Shown one piece after another: positions 57,782 to 64,000 of a stretch of DNA of 64,000 nucleotides. A model generated the notes under the pieces. That model made no database searches. It was not told where the DNA came from and was given only the letters and a program-made list of their open reading frames with translations. Source of the DNA: a virus. The DNA is taken from positions 1-64,000 of the IMG/VR virus record IMGVR_UViG_3300030202_000274. One strand, given 5' to 3'. Positions within the stretch are counted from its first letter, which is position 1, and each line of letters opens with the position of its first letter. The position numbers were made by a program, and so were the translations under genes.

Positions 57782-58154
57782 AGACGTACTTAAAGCTTTA
57801 CATAAACATGGTATTACTAAAATTACTATTGATTATGAAGGTGGTCATGACGAAGGTACATTTGATGAATGTGTCTTTTACAAAGGTGAAAACAAAGTTG
57901 TTGTAGATTGGGACAAAGTCATGAATGAAGAAGCTACTGACTTTGATGATAATAGTTTTTTAGGTTTAATTTATTCAGATTATGGTAGATTAAATCAACA
58001 CTATTCGTTTGCTTCAGAATATTCTTGTCGTGGTACTGTTACTATAAATACAGAAACAGGTGACTTTGATGATGATGGTTATGAACGTACAGAAACAGAA
58101 ACAGATACATATCATACAGGTAATGTATTTAAAGAACAGAAAGAGGTATTTTAA
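57765..58154 (+). CDS. DUF6878-like acidic protein (129 aa)
   Basis: KHGITKITIDYEGGHDEGTF and a strongly acidic C terminus (GDFDDDGYERTETETDTYHT). The 'I-x-YEGGHDEGTFDEC' opening fits DUF6878. Overlaps its neighbour by 17 bases. Confidence 0.55.
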   Translation: MLEKIEDVLKALHKHGITKITIDYEGGHDEGTFDECVFYKGENKVVVDWDKVMNEEATDFDDNSFLGLIYSDYGRLNQHYSFASEYSCRGTVTINTETGDFDDDGYERTETETDTYHTGNVFKEQKEVF

Positions 58155-58257
58155 GTGAAACCAAAAGAAAAGAAAGAGTACTTAAAATGGGTTAATAATT
58201 TTGCTAATGCAAAAACTGTTACCACAAAAGAAACCAAAACAAAAAAGAAAGGTAAAA

Positions 58258-58851
58258 ATGAAACCAATAAGAAGTAATGAACTAAACTATCTTGATCACC
58301 TTATTGCAGAAAAGTTTAGACACAGAAGACAAAACATTGAGTCAGAAATAGAAGCTGCTACTCAAAAACAAACTGATAAAAATTACAAATCGTTTGTAGA
58401 AAAGTTAGGTATAAAAGCTCAAATTAAAGCTTTTAAAGACGCAGATGATAAACTTAAAAAGTTTCAACAGCAAAAAGAATCTTATGAGTCTAAATTATAT
58501 GCTGCAATGACTAATAAAAAAATAGAGCTTGAACAAAAACTTCAGTCTTGGGCTTCTATTAGAGGATGGAAAGGTAATTATGGTAACATTTTAGATGTTT
58601 CAATTAAAGATTATGATGATGTTACTTCAACATTATCAAGAGCTTGTAAACAAGAAACTAAAACAGCTGTAGAAAAATTACCTAAATTCAAAGTAAAACA
58701 TGATTTAGATTTACTTGAAGAACAAGCTAAAAATGTTTTATACTCTGGTAGAGATATAAAAGATGTATGGAGACATTTAGGTTCTACATTCAAAGCTTCT
58801 GGTGTACCAGTAGCTGCACCTAAAGAGTTTCTACAATTAGAAAGTAAATAA
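58258..58851 (+). CDS. Coiled-coil protein (197 aa)
   Basis: The ATG at 58258 follows AAAGG. The in-frame GTG at 58156 (with AGAGG) would add 34 Lys-rich residues and is an alternative start. Long helices (DDKLKKFQQQKESYESKLYA, KKIELEQKLQSWASIRGWKG) and a C-terminal LLEEQAKNVLYSGRDIKDVW. Role unknown. Confidence 0.6.
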   Translation: MKPIRSNELNYLDHLIAEKFRHRRQNIESEIEAATQKQTDKNYKSFVEKLGIKAQIKAFKDADDKLKKFQQQKESYESKLYAAMTNKKIELEQKLQSWASIRGWKGNYGNILDVSIKDYDDVTSTLSRACKQETKTAVEKLPKFKVKHDLDLLEEQAKNVLYSGRDIKDVWRHLGSTFKASGVPVAAPKEFLQLESK

Positions 58852-58852
58852 T

Positions 58853-59161
58853 ATGGATATAGATAATGAAATAAATTATCTAGCTGAAACTGATACTACC
58901 TTTGCTGAACATATGGCAGAGGTAGAGTATCAGCGAGATATGATTAAACATTACAAAGGTAGTTATGTAAATCAATCTGATGTAGCTGTTTCAAAAGCTA
59001 TTGAAAATTATTACGCTTCCGAAAGTTATGTTAATTCAATTAAAACAATTAATGCTCTCAATATAGATCTTCTTAAATTAAAAAACAAAAGAAGAACTGC
59101 CGAAATGAAAATAGAAATATGGAGAACATTAGAAGCATCAAGGAGAAAAGGCAATGTATAA
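58853..59161 (+). CDS. Coiled-coil protein (102 aa)
   Basis: A 102-residue, charged, helical protein (TDTTFAEHMAEVEYQRDMIK, LKNKRRTAEMKIEIWRTLEA). It follows its neighbour with a one-base gap and overlaps the Xre regulator by 8 bases. Unknown. Confidence 0.55.
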   Translation: MDIDNEINYLAETDTTFAEHMAEVEYQRDMIKHYKGSYVNQSDVAVSKAIENYYASESYVNSIKTINALNIDLLKLKNKRRTAEMKIEIWRTLEASRRKGNV

Positions 59162-59414
59162 CGAACAAGAACTTTATACTTATATTGGTAAACAAATTAA
59201 ACATGCTAGACATACTACATTTCAACATAGAGTTATGACTCAAACTGAATTAGCTAAAGCTGCAGGTTGTACCTTTCAACAAATTCAAAAATATGAAAGA
59301 GCTACCAACAAAGTATCAATAACTAAATTAGGTAAAATAGCAGAATATACAAAAAAACCATTAGGTTATTTTATTCCTAATAGTATAATGGACAGCACTA
59401 CCATATCTAGTTGA
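59154..59414 (+). CDS. Xre-type helix-turn-helix regulator 1 (86 aa)
   Basis: A 5-helix HTH: IGKQIKHARHTTFQHRVMTQ, TELAKAAGCTFQQIQKYERA, TNKVSITKLGKIAEYTKKPL. The recognition motif AGCTFQQIQKYERA is canonical. Its stop lies at the -35 of the next gene's promoter. Confidence 0.85.
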   Translation: MYNEQELYTYIGKQIKHARHTTFQHRVMTQTELAKAAGCTFQQIQKYERATNKVSITKLGKIAEYTKKPLGYFIPNSIMDSTTISS

Positions 59415-59438
59415 CAGCTACCAAAATATACATATACC
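59411..59438 (+). promoter_or_regulatory. Promoter ahead of second Xre gene
   Basis: -35 TTGACA (59411-59416), 16-base spacer, -10 TATACC (59433-59438; four of six). The transcript would begin about two bases before the ATG at 59447, that is nearly leaderless. It overlaps the stop of regulator 1. Confidence 0.5.
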
Positions 59439-59446
59439 TAGTAATT

Positions 59447-59689
59447 ATGGCAAATAAGGCACTAGGAGAACAATTTCATAATAAGGTAATACCCCAGTTT
59501 GTTAAAATAAGAAAAGACATGGGTATTTCTCAATTAGAAATGGATGAAATATTAGGTGTAGCTAAGGGACTTGTATCAAAATGGGAGTGTGGTATAAGAA
59601 AACCAAGTGGCTGGTTATTCTGTTGTTGGGCAGAAGCACTAGATGCCGAAATTGTAATTAAAAAAAAAGAGGTAAAACATGACAGTTAA
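59447..59689 (+). CDS. Xre-type helix-turn-helix regulator 2 (80 aa)
   Basis: The ATG at 59447 is used; a TTG at 59411 is the -35 itself. VIPQFVKIRKDMGISQLEMD, EILGVAKGLVSKWECGIRKP: clear HTH. Shorter than regulator 1 and not obviously derived from it. Together they may form a regulatory pair for the early block. Confidence 0.82.
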   Translation: MANKALGEQFHNKVIPQFVKIRKDMGISQLEMDEILGVAKGLVSKWECGIRKPSGWLFCCWAEALDAEIVIKKKEVKHDS

Positions 59690-59990
59690 TCCAGAGTTTA
59701 ATCCTGGTGATATAACAGACGATCCTATTGTAAATGATGTAATCAAAAAAACAATTGATAGACACGTTCAAGGTATGGAGAAGTTTGGGAAGACTATGTC
59801 TGAAAACAAAAGACCTACTTCCGAATGGGTAGATGAAACAATCGAAGAACTATTAGATGCTATACATTATTTAACTAAAATAAAAACTGAGTTTAAAGAA
59901 TTAGACGCAGATAAAATTAAAGTTAAAGCAGCTCTAAAAAGTTTAGGAGAAGGAACATCTACTAATGAAAAAACAGAAACCCAAAGTTGA
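59679..59990 (+). CDS. MazG-like protein (103 aa)
   Basis: RHVQGMEKFGKTMSENKRPT followed by EWVDETIEELLDAIHYLTKI: the E-x-x-E-E-L-x-D-x-x-x-Y pattern of the MazG-like all-helical NTP pyrophosphohydrolases (two Glu, then Asp). It may clean up dNTPs or modulate (p)ppGpp, as suggested for other phage MazGs. Confidence 0.55.
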   Translation: MTVNPEFNPGDITDDPIVNDVIKKTIDRHVQGMEKFGKTMSENKRPTSEWVDETIEELLDAIHYLTKIKTEFKELDADKIKVKAALKSLGEGTSTNEKTETQS

Positions 59991-60258
59991 AATAGATTAC
60001 ACACCTTATCATGTAAGACAACAAGCATGGTATATGTCATTGCTTAAGTTTTACAAAACTATTGAGTTTAATGATAAGATATATACTGACTTCGCTACTA
60101 AATTGTTATCAGGTAAAATGGAAAAAGAAATTTTACAACAATTAGATAGTCTTAGAAGAAAACACAAAAAAATAGAACAAAAGAAATGGGAAGATATAAA
60201 ACGAAAGGGTGCAACTCGTGTAGGTTTAAACTTCCGAAATATATACAGGAGTAAATAA
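59965..60258 (+). CDS. Hypothetical basic protein (97 aa)
   Basis: A basic, helical protein with YHVRQQAWYMSLLKFYKTIE and KKWEDIKRKGATRVGLNFRN. It overlaps the MazG-like gene by 26 bases. Not recognised. Confidence 0.55.
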   Translation: MKKQKPKVEIDYTPYHVRQQAWYMSLLKFYKTIEFNDKIYTDFATKLLSGKMEKEILQQLDSLRRKHKKIEQKKWEDIKRKGATRVGLNFRNIYRSK

Positions 60259-60437
60259 TGGCAGAACAAAATGAAAGTATACAAGAAATTCATTCAAGAA
60301 ATAAACATCAAGCTTTACAAAAAAAAAGAATTGAAGTTATAACTCATCTTGCAGGATTACTTGGTGTAACCGAATTAAAATATATACAGACAGAATTACA
60401 TAACATGATCGAAGACATTGAAAGGAAAAATAAATGA
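60258..60437 (+). CDS. Small helical protein (59 aa)
   Basis: Hand-translated: MAEQNESIQEIHSRNKHQAL, then EVITHLAGLLGVTELKYIQT and ELHNMIEDIERKNK. One-base overlap before, ATGA overlap with the YqaJ gene after; likely a coupled accessory. Unknown. Confidence 0.6.
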   Translation: MAEQNESIQEIHSRNKHQALQKKRIEVITHLAGLLGVTELKYIQTELHNMIEDIERKNK

Positions 60438-61057
60438 ACAAAGATTTTGATCGTAAAACAGGCATAGGTGGATCAGACGCTACTAGAATCTACAATGGTG
60501 ATTGGCACGATTTGTATTTAGAAAAAATCGGAGAGAAAGAATCAGACGATCTCTCAGATGTTTTACCAGTACAAATGGGAATACATACCGAAGATTTTAA
60601 CATTCGCTGGTTTGAAAAACAAACAGGTATTAAAGTTGTAGGTGAACAAGTCTTTATCAAATCTAAAAAATATCCATTTATGTATTGCAATATAGATGGT
60701 GTCCTCAATGAAAAAAAAGCATTACTAGAATGTAAACATACTAACGCTTTTACAAATGAAATCAAAACAGCAGAAAAATACAAAGCACAGATACAACATT
60801 ATCTTATGATATATGGTGCAGATAAAATGTATTTGTCTATGTTTTTTGGTAATATGAAATGGGGACTAGCAGAAATACTTCCAGATAAAAAGTTTCAAAA
60901 TCAATTAGAATCTGCTGAAATATTGTTTTGGCATTTAGTAGAAAGCAAAACACCACCACCAGATTTTGTTGACTTCAACAATTTTAACGAACAGATAAAG
61001 GAGCATAACAATGGTAGAGAAATCATACCCTTACTCACCAGGCAGTCAGAAAGTTGA
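60434..61057 (+). CDS. YqaJ-type recombination exonuclease
   Basis: A 207-residue nuclease. GIGGSDATRIYNGDWHDLYL (residues 11-30) is the YqaJ signature, with GIHTEDFNIRWFEKQTG (E), MYCNIDGVL (D), ALLECKHTNA (E-x-K) and the Q-x-x-HYLM motif (AQIQHYLMIYG). It makes single strands for the annealing protein at 61343. Confidence 0.9.
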   Translation: MNKDFDRKTGIGGSDATRIYNGDWHDLYLEKIGEKESDDLSDVLPVQMGIHTEDFNIRWFEKQTGIKVVGEQVFIKSKKYPFMYCNIDGVLNEKKALLECKHTNAFTNEIKTAEKYKAQIQHYLMIYGADKMYLSMFFGNMKWGLAEILPDKKFQNQLESAEILFWHLVESKTPPPDFVDFNNFNEQIKEHNNGREIIPLLTRQSES

Positions 61058-61343
61058 TACTTCAATAGAAGCTGCCGAACTAATAAAAGAAGGCGCTGAT
61101 ACTATAAGAACTAAAGTATTTAATGTTATTGCAAACAAAGGTAACTTTGGAGCAACAGCAGATGAAGTAGCTGAATTGTTAGGGTTATCTTCATTTACTG
61201 TAAGACCAAGAGTAACTGAACTATATAAACAAGATAAAATAGAAAGAAAAGATAAACGTAAAAATAATAGTAAGCGATCTGCATATGTTTATGTAGTAAG
61301 TAAAACTTATATTAATAATCAATACACAAAGAAAGGTATATAA
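61011..61343 (+). CDS. Winged-helix DNA-binding protein (110 aa)
   Basis: RTKVFNVIANKGNFGATADE, VAELLGLSSFTVRPRVTELY, KQDKIERKDKRKNN: a MarR-like winged helix with a Lys-rich wing. AAGGAG lies upstream in the end of the exonuclease gene (47-base overlap). Probably regulatory or a replication accessory. Confidence 0.7.
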   Translation: MVEKSYPYSPGSQKVDTSIEAAELIKEGADTIRTKVFNVIANKGNFGATADEVAELLGLSSFTVRPRVTELYKQDKIERKDKRKNNSKRSAYVYVVSKTYINNQYTKKGI

Positions 61344-61900
61344 TGAGAACAGGAAAAGAAGAACATTTTTGGTTATGGGATCAAGTTAAAAATACTAATC
61401 CTAAATATACAAAACCATTTACTAAGTTTGGTGGTAAAGAACTAACTACTATAGATCCAATGTATCAGATACAAGTTATGACTGGTATGTTTGGTCCAGT
61501 AGGTTTAGGTTGGTCGTATCATGTTGACTACACATACACAGATAAAAATGTGTTTGCTGAAGTAACAGTTAGATACAGAAAAGAACCTAGCCTAGAATGG
61601 AATCAATTTGGCCCAGTATCTTCAGTACAAGCATTGTACAAAAAGAATGGTGGACTAGATGATGAAGCACCAAAGAAAGCAATGACAGATGCTATGACAA
61701 AAGCATTTAGTCATCTTGGTATAAGTGCTGATGTGTTTCTTGGTTTATTTGACAACAACAAATATGTTCAAGAAATGAAAGCTAAGTTTGATGCTAAACC
61801 AACTAATATAACTGTAATCAATACAAAGGAGTTAAACAATGTTAAACAAAGTAATGTTGATAGGAAGACTGGGAGCAGACCCAGAAATAAAACAAACTAA
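61343..61900 (+). CDS. Single-strand annealing protein (Rad52/Sak-like)
   Basis: A 185-residue protein: GGKELTTIDPMYQIQVMTGM, VDYTYTDKNVFAEVTVRYRK, then DDEAPKKAMTDAMTKAFSHL with GISADVFLGL. The conserved K-A-x-TDA-x-x-KA-x-S-x-LG and GxAADV/FLG pattern is common to Rad52-like annealing proteins. It lies between YqaJ and SSB, hence part of the recombination set. Confidence 0.75.
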   Translation: MRTGKEEHFWLWDQVKNTNPKYTKPFTKFGGKELTTIDPMYQIQVMTGMFGPVGLGWSYHVDYTYTDKNVFAEVTVRYRKEPSLEWNQFGPVSSVQALYKKNGGLDDEAPKKAMTDAMTKAFSHLGISADVFLGLFDNNKYVQEMKAKFDAKPTNITVINTKELNNVKQSNVDRKTGSRPRNKTN

Positions 61901-62246
61901 GAAAGGTGAGTCTTTTGCTAACCTGTCTTTAGCTACTAATAAAAAATACAAAACTAAAGATGGTGAATGGCAAGAAAAAACTACATGGCATAAAATTGTA
62001 GTATGGGATCCAAGACTTGCAGACAATATGCAAAAGTATGCAAAGAGTGGAACTCAATTGTTTGTTGAAGGTGAATTAGAAACTAGACAATTTAAAGATT
62101 CTAATGATCAAAACAGAATTGTAACTGAGGTTGTAATACCTCGATTTACAGGAAGCATTAAAATGGTTGGCGACAAACCATCTAATACTAAGACAGCAGG
62201 GAATATCCCAGCATCTAGTAATGATGATTTTGATGACCAGTTTTAA
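61839..62246 (+). CDS. ssb: Single-stranded DNA-binding protein
   Basis: A 135-residue canonical SSB: LNKVMLIGRLGADPEIKQTK, FANLSLATNKKYKTKDGEWQ, TTWHKIVVWDPRLADNMQKY (OB-fold), a disordered linker, and the acidic tail SSNDDFDDQF. AAGGAG is inside the annealing gene (62-base overlap). Confidence 0.95.
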   Translation: MLNKVMLIGRLGADPEIKQTKKGESFANLSLATNKKYKTKDGEWQEKTTWHKIVVWDPRLADNMQKYAKSGTQLFVEGELETRQFKDSNDQNRIVTEVVIPRFTGSIKMVGDKPSNTKTAGNIPASSNDDFDDQF

Positions 62247-62486
62247 TAGGTTAAGATAATCTACCTATATGGGCAAGTCCCAAGTAAATGTTTATCAACT
62301 GTAGTATGTAACTACATCTGTTGTGAACTGTAGGCGTATGAATAAATTTTGGATTGAGTACGCCTACAGATATAAAATTTGTGACGACAAATAGGTAAGC
62401 TAGAACCTGTATGTAACTAGATACTAGTCCTCGTTACAGCTAAAGTCCTGCTAAGTAAGCATCTTTTTAGGTGCTTACTTTTTTTT
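62246..62486 (+). ncRNA. Candidate structured RNA with terminator
   Basis: A 282-base gap after ssb. ATAGGT/ACCTAT (62246-62251 with 62263-62268, or ACCTAT with a second ATAGGT at 62391-62396), TGTAGT-ATGTA-ACTACA (62300-62316), CTGTAGGCGTA with TACGCCTACAG (62328-62338 with 62359-62369, 11 bp), TGTAAC with GTTACA (62412-62417 with 62433-62438) or alternatively ACTAG-ATA-CTAGT (62416-62428), then the terminator. The two ATAGGT copies could compete for one partner. Confidence 0.55.
62453..62486 (+). terminator. Intrinsic terminator after ssb
   Basis: AAGTAAGCA (62453-62461), 10-base loop, TGCTTACTT (62472-62480), followed by six more T (62481-62486). Perfect stem. Ends the rightward early transcript and the candidate RNA. 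Confidence 0.9.
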
Positions 62487-62528
62487 ATGTGAGGTGTGAG
62501 CTTCCGAATTTCATAATAGTCTTAATGT

Positions 62529-62801
62529 ATGAACACAATAATATGCTTAAGAGATATATTTAAAAAACGTAAAGTATCTAATAAAGAAGTAGTAACTTTA
62601 TTTGATAACATTGCTGATACTGTAACTATTGATTTACTTAAAGGTAATACTATAGATGCAGCACAAGTTGCTTTGGTATCTAATGTAATGCAGATAGCAT
62701 CTAACTATAATAACAAGAAATTTGCTATAGATCTATTGCAAGGAGCTTTAGCTGAGCTAGAATCAGATCATTTTATTGAAACAGGCAATAAACTGTCATA
62801 G
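62529..62801 (+). CDS. Hypothetical protein (90 aa)
   Basis: A 90-residue helical protein (KKRKVSNKEVVTLFDNIADT, KGNTIDAAQVALVSNVMQIA, ...FAIDLLQGALAELESDHFIE). It is alone after the terminator, with no clear ribosome site, and converges with the lysis block 56 bases away. Not recognised. Confidence 0.6.
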   Translation: MNTIICLRDIFKKRKVSNKEVVTLFDNIADTVTIDLLKGNTIDAAQVALVSNVMQIASNYNNKKFAIDLLQGALAELESDHFIETGNKLS

Positions 62802-62857
62802 AGCTACGTACAGAGCTTTTATATATATTGTACCCAATGATACCGAATTAGGTCTAT

Positions 62858-63070
62858 TTAGCTATCCTGTGGCTTCTCAGAGCCATTTAAATGGTCTAAA
62901 TTGCTTACTCCATCAAAATAATCATGTATATATGGTACAGCTCTACAATCATGAGCTTTTCTCATAGATTTCTGTTTATTTTTAAATTCAACAGCTTTTT
63001 GTTCTGATTCAAATATTTGATTACTAAAAATTTTATACAAATTATTTTGTTTCCAAATAACACACCACAT
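62858..63070 (-). CDS. Hypothetical protein (70 aa), unit 2
   Basis: The ATG at 63070 directly follows the stop of the next gene upstream (a TTG at 63079 is less likely). MWCVIWKQNNLYKIFSNQIF, then EQKAVEFKNKQKSMRKAHDC. A small alpha/beta protein; unit 1 has no equivalent at its end. Unknown. Confidence 0.55.
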   Translation of the reverse strand: MWCVIWKQNNLYKIFSNQIFESEQKAVEFKNKQKSMRKAHDCRAVPYIHDYFDGVSNLDHLNGSEKPQDS

Positions 63071-63071
63071 A

Positions 63072-63284
63072 TTATTCAATAATAAGTTTTTTAATTGATT
63101 TACTTCCGTCTATATTTGACTCAAGCTCAGCCATTGATTTTATACATTGGTATTTAATAGAATCTTTTGCATTACGCATTGCAATTCTTTTACCTTTTAA
63201 ACAATCAGACATTGAGATTTGAATACGTGCTTCTTTAATCTCTCCGTTTATTATCATTAATAATGCTATTACTAACTCTGTCAT
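63072..63284 (-). CDS. Small membrane-anchored protein (70 aa), unit 2
   Basis: TELVIALLMIINGEIKEARI then SMSDCLKGKRIAMRNAKDSI and KYQCIKSMAELESNIDGSKS. Clear homologue of 27749-27967 (about half the residues shared), same neighbours. Confidence 0.72.
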   Translation of the reverse strand: MTELVIALLMIINGEIKEARIQISMSDCLKGKRIAMRNAKDSIKYQCIKSMAELESNIDGSKSIKKLIIE

Positions 63285-63655
63285 TAATGACCTCCATTTG
63301 CTCTAACTTTATCTTTTAATTCTTCAATATCAGCTAACGCTTGATCTAATTGTTCTCTTAAAAATTCTATATTAACTTTGTTAGTCATGTTCATTTCTTG
63401 AGTCTGTTCCATTTTCTCTACAGATTTATAAAGATCCTCAATTAAAAATATTTGCTCTTGGTCTACGGGGACTTGTTCAGATTTTTTAAGTAAATCATTT
63501 TGAAATAATTCTCTTGATGTTTCCAGAGATACTAATCTAGAAGTTAGTTCTGTATATGCAAACACTCCTGCTGCAACTAAAATTATTAACGAAGCTACTG
63601 TTTTCATAGGCATTTGAACAGCTGCCGAATCTGAAATATTTAGTGGCTTAGACAT
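63284..63655 (-). CDS. Membrane-anchored coiled-coil protein (123 aa), spanin-like, unit 2
   Basis: TM near residues 19-36 (TVASLIILVAAGVFAYTEL), then LVSLETSRELFQNDLLKKSE and a coiled coil ending ELKDKVRANGGH. Homologue of 27951-28313. Adjacent to the holin without the micro-genes present in unit 1. Confidence 0.68.
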   Translation of the reverse strand: MSKPLNISDSAAVQMPMKTVASLIILVAAGVFAYTELTSRLVSLETSRELFQNDLLKKSEQVPVDQEQIFLIEDLYKSVEKMEQTQEMNMTNKVNIEFLREQLDQALADIEELKDKVRANGGH

Positions 63656-64000
63656 TATTTTTTTCTCATGATGTCAGCACCCTTGAGTCCATAAATCGCC
63701 GATACTACACCGATAAAAATTGCTTGATACCAATAAGGTAAATTTTTGAAATACTCAAAAAATAAATCTAATTTATTACGTATTTCTGGATCGTCAGAAA
63801 AAACAGACCAACCCAATAAAAGAATAGGCAAAGATACAAGGATAAGTACAAATTCGTCTTTCCAACCATTATCATTACTTTCAATAACTTTCGCTTTATA
63901 TTCAAGTTCACCTTTACTCATTTGCTCTGCATGACGCATTTGTGCATCTGCCATAAGCATTTGTGTTTGTTTTTTTTTCTTGTATATATGCGATCCTGCT
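63655..64000 (-). CDS. Holin-like membrane protein, unit 2 (cut by right edge)
   Basis: Frame open to the edge: AGSHIYKKKKQTQMLMADAQ matches AGSHIYKNKQKTKMLMADAQ of unit 1, so the true start lies outside the window. Two spans, EFVLILVSLPILLLGWSVF and YWYQAIFIGVVSAIYGLKG. Endolysin and distal tail genes should follow beyond the edge. Confidence 0.8.
   Translation of the reverse strand, partial: AGSHIYKKKKQTQMLMADAQMRHAEQMSKGELEYKAKVIESNDNGWKDEFVLILVSLPILLLGWSVFSDDPEIRNKLDLFFEYFKNLPYWYQAIFIGVVSAIYGLKGADIMRKK

Noticed and set aside
1-64000. Integrated prophage or bacterial contig
   Set aside because: No integrase, attachment site, tRNA or host gene is visible in 64 kb; both ends are inside phage genes.

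Overview
The window is AT-rich, dense phage DNA with no bacterial housekeeping genes, no rRNA or tRNA, and no recognisable integrase, RNA polymerase or DNA polymerase. Nearly every gap holds overlapping starts and stops (ATGA or TAATG). Gene content and order (terminase, portal, scaffold, capsid, tail tubular A and B, three internal core proteins, T7-like fibre) are those of a small short-tailed phage. The low G+C, the many tiny lysine-rich genes and a unit size near 35 kb resemble HTVC010P-type phages of SAR11 (Pelagibacter). That host is inferred from pattern recognition; no search was run.

The main feature is that TWO different, nearly complete phage genomes lie head to tail. Bases 7-236 and 34382-34611 match with one mismatch in 230 (offset 34375). 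Unit 1 (1-34375) would therefore close as a 34,375-bp circle. Unit 2 starts at 34376 and is cut by the right window edge; by analogy with unit 1 it lacks only its endolysin and distal tail-fibre genes. Each unit has its own terminase pair, portal, scaffold, capsid, tail and ejection proteins and recombination genes. The proteins are homologous but far diverged, and the terminases are of different types. The junction is either an assembly or biological chimera at the shared tail segment, or a genuine two-phage cointegrate.

Unit 1. Late genes run leftward from 16940 to 1 and resume at 34442 down to 27134: large terminase, portal, scaffold, capsid, tail tubes, acetyltransferase-like gp13, core proteins, fibre, a duplicated fibre/assembly pair, lysis genes and micro-genes. 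A rightward cassette of tiny accessory genes (17438-20703) separates the large terminase from a leftward block (20704-23954) with an Sf6-like small terminase, a winged-helix protein and a PAPS-reductase-like PP-loop protein. A divergent promoter near 23990 also drives the rightward recombination/replication block (24042-27144): RecB/Cas4-like nuclease, ERF annealing protein, a candidate SSB substitute, DUF3310, and a protein with a DnaA domain IV.

Unit 2. Late genes run leftward from 54544 to 34450, starting with a different small terminase, an HNH protein and a classical P-loop large terminase. A roughly 500-bp G+C-rich gap (54545-55053) folds into an elaborate set of hairpins. The rightward early block (55054-62801) carries membrane peptides, a ribbon-helix-helix protein, DUF3846-like, DUF6915-like and DUF6878-like proteins, two tandem Xre regulators, a MazG-like protein, YqaJ exonuclease, a single-strand annealing protein and SSB. 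A second structured RNA candidate with an intrinsic terminator follows ssb. The leftward lysis block resumes at 62858 and leaves the window.
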